NCBI RefSeq assembly: GCF_900155435.1
Contig: NZ_LT700212.1
Location: 2,866,602 to 2,930,601, forward strand
Source of the DNA: Actinomyces provencensis
GTDB lineage: Bacteria > Actinomycetota > Actinomycetes > Actinomycetales > Actinomycetaceae
Direction: 5' to 3'
Length of the DNA stretch: 64,000 bases
A program made the translations under genes and the position numbers. The notes beneath the pieces are model-generated. The model worked only from the letters and a program-made list of their open reading frames with translations. It was not told the origin of the DNA and made no database searches. Shown here in pieces: positions 18,015 through 27,831 of the stretch (its first letter is position 1; every line of letters begins with the position of its first letter).

Positions 18015-19762
18015 TCAGGCCAGGCGCCACCCGGCCGCCGAGGCGCGGGCCTGCCAGAAGTCCCGGTACCGGCCGGGGCGCCCGACCAGCTCGTCGTGGG
18101 TACCGGTCTGGGCGACGCGGCCCTCCTCGTCCAGGACGACGATCCGGTCCGCGGTGCGGATGGTGTCGAGCTTGTGGGCGATGACCACCAGCGTCGAGCC
18201 TGCCCGCAGGCGCTCCATGGAGGCCACGACATTCGCCTCGTTCTCGGGGTCCAGGGAACTGGTCGCCTCGTCGAGGAGCACGATCGGGGCGCCCTTGAGC
18301 AGGGCCCGGGCCACCGACACCCGTTGGCGTTCTCCTCCCGACAGGGCGCGGCCGCCCTCGCCCACCCTCGTGTCCCACCCGGCGGGCAGGCGGTCCACGA
18401 TCTCGGTGACACCCGCCAGGTCGGCGGCCTCGCGGATCTCCTCGTCGCCGGCGTCGGGTCGGCCGATGCGGATGTTCTCCACCAGGGTCTCGTCGAAGAG
18501 GTAGACGTCCTGGAACACCATGGACAGCTGGGACATGAGTTGCCCGACGGGCTGGTCGCGCACATCGGTGCCGCCCACGCGCACGGCGCCCGCGTCGACG
18601 TCGTAGAAGCGGGAGATGAGCTTGGTGATCGTCGACTTCCCGGAGCCGGAGGGACCGACCAGCGCGCACATGCTCCCCGCGGGGACCTCCAGGCACACAT
18701 CGCGAAGGACGGGGGTGGACGCTTCGTAGGAGAAGTCCACGTGGTCCAGCTCGATGCTGCCCGGGGCGTTGAGGGTCACCATGGTCGCCGGCTCGGGCAG
18801 GGTGTGGGCGTCCAGGATCTCGTCGACGTGGTCGAGCATGGGTTGGCGTTCCTCGATGGCGACCACCTTGCTGCCGATCTCCTCCAGGGACTGGGTGAAG
18901 CGCAGGCTCAGGCCGATGAAGGCGATGGTCTGAACGGGACCGAGGAGATCGCCCAGGGCCAGGCGCGCCGCCAGGACGATGAGTGCGACGACGATGTGCC
19001 GTGCAGGAAGTTGGCGAGGATGCCCCACCACAGGTCACGGCGCTGGGCGACGAGGCTGGCCCTGTTGGCCTCCTCGAGCTGGGTGAAGTCGGAGCCGCGT
19101 CCGCAGGAACGCAGCGCACCCTGGCAGCGGGCGAACTCCACGATCCGGTCGCCGAGCTCGCGCTCGGCGGGCTCGGAGATCGCCTTGCCATGGTCGAGGG
19201 CACGCCGGGCCAGTCTGAGAGCGCCCCAGTAGAGGGGGACGGCCACGGTCAGCACCACGCCGAGCCTCCAGTCCCACAGCCATCCACCCACCACCATGAC
19301 CGCGGCCGATGCGATGTTGGAGACGACGGGGGCGAGCATGTGGGCGATGCTCTCCCCGAGCTGGAGCAGCTCCTTGGAGACCAGACGGGAGAGGCGCCCC
19401 GACGAGGAACTGCGGAACCAGCCCAGGGGGAGGGCCGCCATGCGGTCGCCCAGGCGCGTGTGGACGGTCTGGATGAGGTCGAGCGCCACCGTGTAGCCGA
19501 TGATGGCATTGCGGTACTCGATGACACCTCCCGCCAGGGCGAGTGCGACCAGGACGAGCACCCAGCCCCAGATGCCCAGTCCCCAGGAGGTGCCACCCGT
19601 GCTGAGGGCGACGGAGGCGGGGAGGAGCAGGACCAGGGAGACCCCGCGCAGGACACCGCTGAGTGCGTTGGAGAGCAGCGTGGTGGTGAAGAGGGGACGG
19701 GTCGGTTCCGAGATCAGCCGGGCGTAGCGCGTCAGGACGTTCTTCGTGTCGGTGGTGGTCAT
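18015..19762 (-). pseudogene. ABC exporter-fold permease/ATPase (IrtB-like), frameshifted
   Basis: Conceptually one ~580-residue half-transporter with fused membrane and ATPase domains, now split into two reading frames. The upstream part (19762 to about 19000) encodes MTTTDTK and the membrane helices as far as WWGILANFL. The downstream part (about 19000-18015, another frame) resumes at HIVVALIVLAA and carries Walker A GPSGSGKST, signature LSGGERQR and Walker B VLLDEATSSLD. A single missing base near 18997-19001 would restore the frame. It begins 1 base after the stop of the neighbouring transporter remnant, so the two were a heterodimer pair. Such pairs under iron control (IrtAB/YbtPQ type) import or process siderophores; that role is inference from the iron box upstream. 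A sequencing error at the shift is possible. Confidence 0.8.
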
Positions 19763-19763
19763 G

Positions 19764-21102
19764 TCAGTCCTCGTTCCCGGAGTCGGTGCTGTGGTCGCCC
19801 GTGGTCGGGCCCACCAGTGGCACCTCACCGGCGGTCATCCGCCACAGGGCGGCGTAGTGGGGTTCCCCGGCGAGCTCCTTGTGGGTCCCCCGGGCGACGA
19901 TGCGACCGCGGTCGAGGACCACGATGCGGTCGGCGCCCACCACGGAGGCCGGGCGGTGGGCGATGACCAGGACGGTGCGCCCCACGACCAGGCGGTTGAG
20001 GGCCTGCTGGATCTCCGCCTCGGACTCCGGGTCGGTGAAGGCCGTGGCCTCGTCCAGGATGAGGATCGGGGCGTCGACGACCAGCGCGCGGGCGATCGCG
20101 ACGCGTTGGGCCTGCCCGCCCGAGAGCAGGGTGTCCTCGTCGATGACGGAGTCGTACCCCCGGGGCAGGGACATGATGAACTCATCGATGCAGGCCTCGC
20201 GGGCAGCCGCCCGGACCTCCTCCTCGGTGGCGTCGGGGCGCGCCAGGGCGATGTTGTCGCGGATGGAGATGCGCAGCAGCTGGGGGTCCTGCAGGACGAA
20301 GGCGACCTGTCGGTACAGCTGGGTGGTGGCGATGCGCCGGACGTCGACGCCACCGATGGACACCGTGCCCGAGTCGGGGTCGGCGAAGCGGGCGACCAGG
20401 GTGGCCACCGTGGACTTCCCCGACCCGGAGGGCCCGATGAGGGCCGTGGTGGTGCCCTCGGCGAGGTCCAGGGTGACGTCGTCGACGGCGAGGGTCTCCC
20501 CGTAGGAGTAGGAGACGTGGTCCAGGTGCACGTCGTGGGAGGTCGGCACGACCGGGTCCGTGGGTTCGGGGAGGGTGGGCGTGTCGAGGACCTCCACGAT
20601 GCGCAGCGCGGAGGCGCCCGCCAGCTGGTAGGCCCACTGCGTGTTGCCGATGACCTCGATGGAGGCGGGGAGCACCAGGGCGATGAGCGCGCAGGCCACG
20701 ACGTCGACGGGGCTGACCCATCCCGCGGCCACCATGGCGGCACCTCCCCCCAGGTTGACGGCCAGGAGGACCGAGGGTGCGACCACTGCCATCGACACGG
20801 CTGAGCCCTTGAGCAGGGGCTTGCACCAGGCGAGGTAGAAGTCGGAGAACTCGTGGGCCGCGTCCGCGTAGTTGCGGTGCGCCTGCCCCACCTTGCCGAA
20901 GGCCTTGACCACGGTGATCCCGCTGACGAACTCGACCATCGTCGAGGAGACCTTCGCCAGGCGCGTGTCCATCTCCGCGGTCTTGGCGGGCATGTCCTTC
21001 ATGGACCAGGCCTGCAGGCCGGCGTAGAGGGGGAAGGTCGCCACGCTGAGCAGGCCGAGCCTCCAGTCGATGACGAGGGCGTAGACGAGGAGGCTCAGGG
21101 GC
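19764..21102 (-). pseudogene. ABC exporter-fold permease/ATPase (IrtA-like), N-terminus deleted
   Basis: The remaining coding region covers about 445 residues: the second half of the membrane domain (PLSLLVYALVIDWRLGLL, then MPAKTAEMDTRLAKVSS) and an intact ATPase domain with GPSGSGKST, LSGGQAQR and LILDEATAFTD. Full-length relatives are about 580-600 residues, so roughly the first 140 residues and several membrane helices are missing. At about 21100 the sequence switches abruptly into the 3' end of the mptD gene, in a different frame. A deletion joining the two genes explains this best. Internal GTG codons such as 21044 could start translation but would give a protein lacking membrane helices. 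Confidence 0.75.
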
Positions 21103-21684
21103 GGCCCTCTCGAAGTTGCGGTGGAGGATGCGCGTCCCGATCCAGCCGCCCACGAGGGCGACGATGAGGATGACGACGGCCCACGCGCCGATGACCCCGG
21201 GGGTGAAGAGGGCCTTCATACCGTCGGCGTACTCCTGGCCCATGCTGGACACGATGCTCGCGAAGTAGGTGTCGGACTGGTAGAAGATCGGGAGGAGGGG
21301 GAAGACGAGCCAGAGCTGTGCGATGGCGTAGGCGAGGGCGTTGCGCGAGGGGGACCGGAAGTGGGCGCTGCTGGCGACCAGGTCGGCCAGGAAGCCGACG
21401 AGTGCCGCGCCGATGACCGTGTACCAGACATGGCCTGTGAGGAACATCAGGAGTCCGACGATCGTGTTGAGGACCGTCAGGGCCCCGAAGGTCGGCGTCT
21501 CGGCCAGGAAGAGCATGATGACCGTGCCGTTGAGGAGGATGCCGACCACCCATCCGACGAACATCATGAACGGGTTGAAGAAGCCGAGCATGCCGGTGAC
21601 GTAGGTGATGACGAAGTAGATCGCCGTGAAGACGCCGATGTTGATGAGGTTGCGGGGTGACAGGCCGGTGCTCGTCTGTGCCAT
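21103..21684 (-). pseudogene. mptD: MptD-family ECF transporter S component, 3' end lost by deletion
   Basis: About 194 residues with five or six hydrophobic segments typical of the MptD/Trep_Strep ECF S-component family (MLGFFNPFMMFVGWVVGILLNG, then YFVITYVTG-type start). Homology stops after HRNFERA, near the natural C-terminus. The frame then runs out of phase into the ABC gene to a stop at 20182. In related loci the S component is followed by ECF T and A genes before the ABC pair; none is present here, so the deletion probably removed them too. ATG 21684 was preferred over 21708 because GGGAG lies just upstream and 21708 sits only 4 bases from the iron box. The membrane part may still be made as a tail-extended protein. 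Confidence 0.72.
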
Positions 21685-21712
21685 GGGTGCTCCCGGGGGT
21701 GTTCGCATGTGA

Positions 21713-21731
21713 TTAGGTAAGGCTCGCCTTA
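21713..21731 (-). promoter_or_regulatory. DtxR/IdeR iron box
   Basis: TTAGGTAAGGCTCGCCTTA matches the 19-bp DtxR/IdeR consensus palindrome (TTAGGTTAGGCTAACCTAA) at 15 positions, by direct comparison. It lies 28 bases upstream of the mptD start, where a repressor would block the promoter when iron is plentiful. It marks the broken locus as an iron-starvation system. Confidence 0.75.
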
Positions 21732-21831
21732 TCCATTGGGTGTGGGTGCCAGTCGGGCCCGAGGTCCCACCGGGCGGGTGGGTCCGAGCCTGTTCCTGCT
21801 GCTGGCGACCGGAACAGACGCTACTCTCAAA

Positions 21832-21846
21832 TGAGAATCATCGTCA
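21832..21846. promoter_or_regulatory. Possible FUR/Zur-family operator
   Basis: TGAGAATCATCGTCA resembles the actinobacterial Zur-type site TGAAAATGATTTTCA at 11 of 15 positions and stands in the only AT-rich patch of this intergenic region, between mptD and the hydrolase gene. The match is imperfect, so this is a candidate only. Confidence 0.35.
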
Positions 21847-21902
21847 ATAAGAAGGGGAATGGTGCCCCTGCCCGGCCCGTATGTCTGTCCGCCCTCTTGT
21901 CG

Positions 21903-21935
21903 GCGCCTGTCCGCCTGCGCCTGTCCGCCTGCGCC
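21903..21935. repeat. 14-bp tandem repeat
   Basis: GCGCCTGTCCGCCT occurs twice in tandem (21903-21916, 21917-21930) followed by a 5-base partial copy, about 70 bases upstream of the hydrolase start. Confidence 0.8.
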
Positions 21936-22001
21936 CCGGCGCCTAGACTCCGAGGTGTCGATGTCGACCCGACTCGGAGGGTCGATCCCGTGGAGGTGGC
22001 C

Positions 22002-22883
22002 ATGGCCGGAGTGCAGCTGCTGGGCACGCGCGCGCACGCTCCCTTCGGACCCGATCCCGTGCCCCGGGGCGTGGAGGTGGTCTCCCTGGACTCCCCCGCC
22101 GGAGAGCTCACCGCCCTCCTGGCCCCGGCACGGGGGAGCGAGCGTGGGCGGGTACTCGTCATCCCGGGGTTCACGGGCTCCAAGGAGGACTTCAGCCACT
22201 TCCTGCCCCGCCTGGCCGCCGCCGGGTACACGTCCCTGGCCTACTCCCAGCGCGGACAGGCTGACTCCGCAGCTCCCCGCGGCAGGCGCCACTACCACCT
22301 GGAGGACTTCACCGCTGACGCCCTCCACGTGGCCCACACGCTGGGAGCAGGTGACGCCCCGGTCCACCTGCTCGGCCACAGCTTCGGAGGTGTGGTGGCC
22401 AGGGCGACCGCGATCAGTTCCCCCGACCCGTTCCGGACCCTTACCCTCTTCTCCTCGGGTCCGCGCGCTGTGCGCGAGTTCGTCCCCCCGGCACTGCTCG
22501 CCCTGCTGCCACGAGGGCGGGCCACCCACCGGCTGCTGCGACGCACCCTGCACCCCAACATGCCCACCTCCCCCCAGACGGATCCACGACTGGAGATGCT
22601 GCGCCAGCGGGTGGAGGCGACCTCGGACGACAACCTGGTCGCCACCGCCCGCATCCTCACCACCTACCCCGACACCACCGAGCAGCTGCGTGCCACCCAC
22701 CTGCCCGTCCACGTCGTCCACGGCGCCGAGGACCCGGTCTGGCCCCTGGAGTGGTACGGGCCGGAGGTGGAGCGACTCGGCGCGGTGCACACCGTGATCC
22801 CCCACGCCCAGCACTCCGCCCAGTTGGAGAACCCCGATGCGCTCGCGGCCGCCCTCGTCGACTTCTGGGAGGCCCACCCCTGA
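22002..22883 (+). CDS. Alpha/beta hydrolase
   Basis: A 293-residue alpha/beta-hydrolase. The nucleophile elbow is GHSFGG, the acid is probably in HGAEDPVWP and the catalytic histidine in IPHAQHSAQLENP near the C-terminus, giving a complete triad. RVLVIPGFTGSKEDF supplies the HG-like oxyanion segment. No signal peptide is visible from the chosen start. I chose ATG 22002 because GGAGGT lies 6-11 bases upstream; the frame is open further upstream, but that part reads through the AT-rich regulatory patch and the 14-bp repeat. The family covers esterases, lipases and peptidases, so no substrate is assigned. Confidence 0.82.
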   Translation: MAGVQLLGTRAHAPFGPDPVPRGVEVVSLDSPAGELTALLAPARGSERGRVLVIPGFTGSKEDFSHFLPRLAAAGYTSLAYSQRGQADSAAPRGRRHYHLEDFTADALHVAHTLGAGDAPVHLLGHSFGGVVARATAISSPDPFRTLTLFSSGPRAVREFVPPALLALLPRGRATHRLLRRTLHPNMPTSPQTDPRLEMLRQRVEATSDDNLVATARILTTYPDTTEQLRATHLPVHVVHGAEDPVWPLEWYGPEVERLGAVHTVIPHAQHSAQLENPDALAAALVDFWEAHP

Positions 22884-23029
22884 ACCGCACCGACGCCGGA
22901 ACCCCCTGCTCCCCGCCCACCCGCCCTGCCCCGCGACCGGGCGGTGTCGCGGGGCCCGACCACCCGATCCACTGCTGCCCGCCGATGTCCGCACGGGCTG
23001 CACCAGCACCCACGACAGAGAGGTCACCG

Positions 23030-25408
23030 ATGACCACCGCATCCACGCCCGACGACCGCATTGACGAGGCCCTGGCGGCCATGACGCTCGAGGACAAGGC
23101 GCACCTGCTCACGGGTGCCGACTTCTGGCACACCGCGGCATTCCCCGACGCCGGTGTGCCCGCCACGATGATGACGGACGGCCCCTACGGCCTGCGCAAA
23201 CAGGGGGAGGACTCCGACCACCTCGGCATCGGTGACTCCGTTCCCGCCACCGCCTTCCCGCCACCCGTGGCACTGGGTGCCTCCATGGACCCCTCACTGG
23301 TGGAGCGCGTGGGTGCGGCCATCGGGGAGGAAGCGCTCCAGGAGCAGGTCTCGGTGGTGCTCGGACCCGGCGTCAACATCAAGCGTTCCCCACTGTGCGG
23401 GCGCAACTTCGAGTACTACTCGGAGGACCCGCTGGTGGCGGGCGTCATGGGCGGGGCCTGGGTGCACGGCATCCAGTCGAGGGGTGTGGGTGCCTCCCTC
23501 AAGCACTTCGCCGCGAACAACCAGGAGACCCGGCGCAACTCCGTCTCGGCGGATGTCGACGAGCGCCCACTGCACGAGACCTACCTGCGCGCCTTCGAGC
23601 GCATCGTGCGCAGGGAGCAACCCTGGACCGTGATGTGCTCCTACAACCGGGTGAACGGCGCCTTCGCCTCCGAGAGTCACCTCCTGCTCACGGAGCTGCT
23701 GCGCGGGCAGTGGGGGTTCGAGGGTGTCGTGGTCTCCGACTGGACGGCGGTCCTGGACCGGGTGCGTTCCCTGCGCGCCGGCCTCGACCTGGAGATGCCC
23801 TCCACCGGTGAGGTCGGGCCCGGCGAGGTCTTCGCCGCGGTGCGCAGCGGGGAGATCGCGGAGGAGCTGGTCGACGCCTCGGTGCGACGCATGCTGGAGC
23901 TGGTGTTCCGCGCGGCCGACCGCGTGGACCCCACCGCCCGCTACGATGCCGACGCCCACCACGACCTGGCCCGCGAGGTGGCCGGGCGGGGCGTCGTCCT
24001 GCTGCGCAACGAGGGCGACCTGCTGCCCCTGGACCCCGGTGCGCGTCTGGCGGTCATCGGGGAGTTCGCCCGCACCCCGCGTTTCCAGGGCGCGGGCTCC
24101 TCCCAGATCGTGCCCACCCGCCTGGAGAACGCGCTCGACGCCCTGCGGGCTGACACCACGGGCGAGGTGCTCTTCGCCCCCGGGTTCCGCCTGGACGGGG
24201 AGGAGGACGAGGCCTTGGTGGCCGAGGCCGTGGAGGCGGCCTCGCGGGCGGACGTCGCCGTGGTCTTCCTGGGCCTGTCGGACCGGGAGGAATCGGAGGG
24301 CTACGACCGCACCGTCATCGACCTGCCGCTGGTCCAGGTGGACCTGGCGCGCCGGGTGCTGGAGGCCAACCCGCGCACCGTGGTGGTCCTCTCGAACGGG
24401 TCGGCGGTGCGGCTGTCGCCGTGGTCGGACGGGGTCCCCGCCCTCGTCGAGGGGTGGCTGCTCGGGCAGGCCGGGGGAGCGGCCGTGGCGGATGTGCTGT
24501 TCGGGGTGGTCAACCCGTCCGCGCGCCTGACCGAGACGCTGCCGCTGCGCCTGGAGGACACCCCCGCCCACCTGAACTTCCCCGGTGAGCACGACCGGGT
24601 CCGCTACGGCGAGGGCATCCACGTCGGCTACCGCTGGTACGACGGGCGGGGTCTCGACGTCGCCTTCCCCTTCGGGCACGGACTGTCCTACACGACCTTC
24701 GGGTACGACTCGGTGGACGTGCGATGGGAGGCCGGTGCGCGTGAGGGACGCGAGGACCGGGTGGGCCGGGTGGGCGGACCGGGGGACCAGGGCGGGCCCG
24801 GGAGCGGTGACGAGGGCGTGGCCCGGGACGAGGGCGGGCAGCTGGTCGTGCGCCTGGGCATCACCAACACGGGAACGCGGGACGGCCGCGAGGTGGCCCA
24901 GGTCTATGCCGGACCGGCCGGCTCCACGGTGTCGCGACCACCGCGGGAACTGCGCGGATTCACCAGTGTCGCGGTGCCGGCCGGGGAGAGGGTCGAGGTC
25001 GAGGTGCGCATCCCTCGTGCGGACCTGGCCCACTGGGACGACCGGGTCCACCGCTGGGTCGTGGAGGGTGGGGAGTGGATCGTCGAGGTCGGCGCGTCCA
25101 GTCGCGACATCCGCCTCTCCGGGAGGGTCGACATGCCCGGCGACACCGTGGTGGTCCCCCTGGACGCGGCCTCCACCGTGGGCGACTGGATGGCCGACCC
25201 GGTGGGGCGGGAGCTGTTGACCGACGCACTGGGGGAGGTCGTCTCCCCCTCGGGCGGGCAGGCGCGTGACCACGGGGCGATGACGCTCGTGGAGATGCTG
25301 TCCGGCATGCGCCTGGGCCAGGTGGTCCACTTCCCGATGGTGTCACTGACCGGGGAACAGGTGGAGGACCTGGTCGAGCGTGCGCGAGAGGACCGTCACC
25401 CCTCCTGA
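23030..25408 (+). CDS. GH3 beta-glucosidase / beta-xylosidase
   Basis: A 792-residue GH3 enzyme: N-terminal TIM-barrel domain (about 10-310), alpha/beta sandwich domain (about 315-540) and C-terminal fibronectin-III-like domain (about 600-715; GREVAQVYAG, PRELRGF). The catalytic nucleophile is Asp237 in GVVVSDW; KHFAANNQE and SYNRVNG are classic GH3 substrate-pocket motifs. No signal peptide is visible, so it probably acts on imported oligosaccharides in the cytoplasm. ATG 23030 follows AGAGAGG; an ATG 15 codons upstream is possible. It begins 146 bases after the hydrolase stop. A Gly/Asp/Glu-rich loop (about 570-600) interrupts the region before the FnIII-like domain. Exact sugar specificity is not deducible. 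Confidence 0.88.
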   Translation: MTTASTPDDRIDEALAAMTLEDKAHLLTGADFWHTAAFPDAGVPATMMTDGPYGLRKQGEDSDHLGIGDSVPATAFPPPVALGASMDPSLVERVGAAIGEEALQEQVSVVLGPGVNIKRSPLCGRNFEYYSEDPLVAGVMGGAWVHGIQSRGVGASLKHFAANNQETRRNSVSADVDERPLHETYLRAFERIVRREQPWTVMCSYNRVNGAFASESHLLLTELLRGQWGFEGVVVSDWTAVLDRVRSLRAGLDLEMPSTGEVGPGEVFAAVRSGEIAEELVDASVRRMLELVFRAADRVDPTARYDADAHHDLAREVAGRGVVLLRNEGDLLPLDPGARLAVIGEFARTPRFQGAGSSQIVPTRLENALDALRADTTGEVLFAPGFRLDGEEDEALVAEAVEAASRADVAVVFLGLSDREESEGYDRTVIDLPLVQVDLARRVLEANPRTVVVLSNGSAVRLSPWSDGVPALVEGWLLGQAGGAAVADVLFGVVNPSARLTETLPLRLEDTPAHLNFPGEHDRVRYGEGIHVGYRWYDGRGLDVAFPFGHGLSYTTFGYDSVDVRWEAGAREGREDRVGRVGGPGDQGGPGSGDEGVARDEGGQLVVRLGITNTGTRDGREVAQVYAGPAGSTVSRPPRELRGFTSVAVPAGERVEVEVRIPRADLAHWDDRVHRWVVEGGEWIVEVGASSRDIRLSGRVDMPGDTVVVPLDAASTVGDWMADPVGRELLTDALGEVVSPSGGQARDHGAMTLVEMLSGMRLGQVVHFPMVSLTGEQVEDLVERAREDRHPS

Positions 25409-25418
25409 CCCTCCTCCT

Positions 25419-25506
25419 GTCGAAGTCCGCTCTGTTCTGGGGTCGAAGTCCGCTCTGTTCGACCCTCGAGGTCCGCTCATTTCCCGTGTCGCGGTCCGTC
25501 CTCCCG
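25419..25506 (+). repeat. Degenerate 23-bp tandem repeat array (four units)
   Basis: Units start at 25419, 25442, 25465 and 25488, exactly 23 bases apart. The first two share GTCGAAGTCCGCTCTGTTC; the third reads CTCGAGGTCCGCTCATTTC; the fourth GTCGCGGTCCGTCCTCC. The array starts 11 bases after the GH3 stop. A related array stands at 59221, also 11 bases after a stop. Confidence 0.75.
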
Positions 25507-25698
25507 TGGTTCTCCGCTGGGTGGAGATGGATTGCTCACGCCGGGTGGGGCGCGTCCCGGGGTGTGCCTCGGGGTGTGCCGGGGCCGTGCCTCGGCAGGG
25601 TGGTGGGGCATGCCTCGGCGGGGGAGGACCGTGTCCGGGGGAGGTGGGCGGGGTGGTCGGTGGTCGACCCGCTCGGCGTCCTCGGGCACAATCAGGGT

Positions 25699-26526
25699 GT
25701 GGACCTGCCTGAGGAACTGCCCGAGAACCCGGACGTCCGACTCGTCGTCGCCGACATGGACGGCACGCTGCTGGACGGTGACGGTGAGATCCCAGAGGGG
25801 TTGTGGCCGCTCCTGGACCGGATGGAGGAGCGGGGCAGCGTCTTCGCTCCCGCCAGCGGTCGCCAGTACGCGACCCTGCGCGCGATGTTCGCGCGGGCCG
25901 CGCGGGGGATGACCTTCATTGCGGAGAACGGTGCACTGGTGATGCGCGACGGTGTGGAGGTGTCCTCGACGGCCCTGGACCGGGAGACCGTCGCTGCGGC
26001 CGTGCGGTCCGTGCGCACCCTGGCCGAGGACGGATCCGATGTCGGCCTGGTCCTGGCCGGGGCGGGGACGGCATGGGTCGAGCGCACGGACGAGCGATTC
26101 CTCGTCCAGGCGCGCCCCTACTACCGGTCCATCACCCCTGTCCCGGACCTCCTGGAGTTGCCGGGAGCCGTGCTCAAGGCTGCCCTGTTCGACTTCGGGG
26201 AGGTGGCCGCCAGTTCCAGGATCGCCTTCGGCCCGTTCGAGGACACCCACCAGTGGGTGGTGTCGGGGGAACGATGGTCGGACCTCATGGCTCGGGGTGT
26301 CGACAAGGGGACCGCAGTGCGGGCCCTGCAGGCGGACCTCGGGATCACCCGGGCCCAGACCGTGGCATTCGGGGACTTCCACAACGACTTGGGGATGCTG
26401 GCCGAGGCGGGGATGTCCTTCGCGATGGCCAACGCCCATCCCGACGTCATCGAGGCGGCGCGTCACCTCGCGCCTGCGAACACCGAGGACGGGGTGGTGC
26501 GCGTCCTCGATGCGCTGCTGGGGTGA
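25699..26526 (+). CDS. HAD-superfamily (Cof-type) sugar-phosphate phosphatase
   Basis: A 275-residue Cof/IIB-subfamily HAD hydrolase. Motif I VVADMDGTLLD supplies the nucleophile and acid/base aspartates, motif II is ASGR, motif III a lysine near GVDKGTAVRAL, and motif IV GDFHNDLGML, in which the more usual GDxxND spacing is kept. The cap domain of type C2B lies between motifs II and III. These enzymes dephosphorylate sugar phosphates or flavin/pyridoxal phosphates. I chose GTG 25699 because it starts right before the domain; the frame is open upstream through the repeat array. It is probably a stand-alone gene. Confidence 0.85.
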   Translation: MDLPEELPENPDVRLVVADMDGTLLDGDGEIPEGLWPLLDRMEERGSVFAPASGRQYATLRAMFARAARGMTFIAENGALVMRDGVEVSSTALDRETVAAAVRSVRTLAEDGSDVGLVLAGAGTAWVERTDERFLVQARPYYRSITPVPDLLELPGAVLKAALFDFGEVAASSRIAFGPFEDTHQWVVSGERWSDLMARGVDKGTAVRALQADLGITRAQTVAFGDFHNDLGMLAEAGMSFAMANAHPDVIEAARHLAPANTEDGVVRVLDALLG

Positions 26527-26648
26527 CTCCCGGCCCCACACACCCCCGTGCGGTGCAGTGCCGGTGGATGATGGGCATCCCTCCGGTCGCACACGGGACC
26601 GCACTCACGGGCGGGCGCTCAGGGTCCTCCGCGGGTGCAGGCGACGCC

Positions 26649-27800
26649 TCAGGTCTCGGGCAGGAGGTCGAGCACCGTCCGCTGGATCGCGACTGCGGCT
26701 GCACCGCGCGCCCAGAGGAGGGGATCATCATCGATGATGCGCAGGTCGGGCTCCGAGGCGAGAGGGTCGCGCATCCGCCGGATCGACTCCCGCATCCGCA
26801 CCTCGCCGACCCGGGCGATGCGGACGCCCTCGCCCGTGAGGATGATGCGCCGGGGTTGCGCGATGTTGGCCACTGCGGCGACAAGGACACCCAGCGCATG
26901 CGCAGAACGGGCCACCAACTGTTCCATCGCGGGATCGCCCACCTCGGCCAGGTCGAGGACCTCGTCATAGGTCATGGTGCGCCCCGACAGCTGGGAAGCC
27001 TGGGCGCGGATGGACTCGTTGACGAGCATGGCGTCGGCACACCCGCGGTGCCCGTCGGGACAGGAGGGTCCGAACGGGTCGAGGGGGAAGTGGCCGATCA
27101 GGCCCAGGCCCGAGTCGGGCCCTCCCACCAGCCGGTCGTGCACGATCAGGCCCATGCCGACGCCGACGCCGATCGTGATCGTCGCGAAGGAGGTGACGTC
27201 ACGTCCGTCGCCGAACCAGTGCTCGGCCTCCATCAGGGCATCCAGGTCGTTCGTGACGATGCTCGGCAGATCGGTGGCCCTCCTGACCAGTGGCCCCAGG
27301 TCGACGTCCTTCCACCGCAGGAACGGGGCACGCCGGACGAAGCGTGACTCCCGGACCTCTCCGCCCAGCCCGACCCCGACCGCAGCGGGTCCGTTGCCCT
27401 CCGACAGTTCCTGCACCACCTCGCCCAGGAGTTCGGCGACCGCTGCGGGGTCCCTGTCCCCCAGTTCCCGCACGAGGGAGGCGCGGATGTCCGCGCGAAG
27501 GTCCGTGAGGACGGCGAAGGCATGGGTGGCGGTGAGCTTGATCCCGATGAAGGTCTGGAGACCCGCGTCGACGTCGAGTGGCTGGAGGGGGCGTCCTCCG
27601 GTGTGGGGCTGTTCCTCGCGGACCTCCTGCACCACTCCCGACTCGAGCAGGGTCCGCGTCAAGCGTGTGAGGCTCGGTGTGGACAGGCCCAGACGGTCGG
27701 CGAGCTCAGTGCGCGACAGTGGACCGTGGACCAGCAGGTCCAGGACGACGCGGCGCTCGGAGTCGGACAGCGGTGTCCAGGGGGATGTCGAGTTCAGCAC
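26649..27800 (-). CDS. ROK-family transcriptional regulator (NagC/XylR type)
   Basis: A 383-residue repressor: N-terminal winged helix (about 10-65; LSRTELADRLGLSTPSLTRLTRTLLESG), then a ROK sugar-kinase-like domain. The zinc-binding element typical of ROK proteins appears as SCPDGHRGCADAM. The ATP/sugar kinase motif is incomplete, as in the regulators of this family. It is divergent from the sugar ABC importer and GH13 gene (28034-33054) and very probably represses them until an alpha-glucoside or its breakdown product binds. The stop faces the HAD phosphatase gene. Confidence 0.87.
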   Translation of the reverse strand: MLNSTSPWTPLSDSERRVVLDLLVHGPLSRTELADRLGLSTPSLTRLTRTLLESGVVQEVREEQPHTGGRPLQPLDVDAGLQTFIGIKLTATHAFAVLTDLRADIRASLVRELGDRDPAAVAELLGEVVQELSEGNGPAAVGVGLGGEVRESRFVRRAPFLRWKDVDLGPLVRRATDLPSIVTNDLDALMEAEHWFGDGRDVTSFATITIGVGVGMGLIVHDRLVGGPDSGLGLIGHFPLDPFGPSCPDGHRGCADAMLVNESIRAQASQLSGRTMTYDEVLDLAEVGDPAMEQLVARSAHALGVLVAAVANIAQPRRIILTGEGVRIARVGEVRMRESIRRMRDPLASEPDLRIIDDDPLLWARGAAAVAIQRTVLDLLPET

Positions 27801-27831
27801 CTGTGCTCCTCGAAGGGAATGTGGTGATCCG

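Noticed and set aside
20182-21102. A genuine 500-residue MptD-ABC fusion protein
   Set aside because: Beyond 21103 the MptD frame is out of phase with the ABC protein and yields Arg/Pro-rich nonsense.
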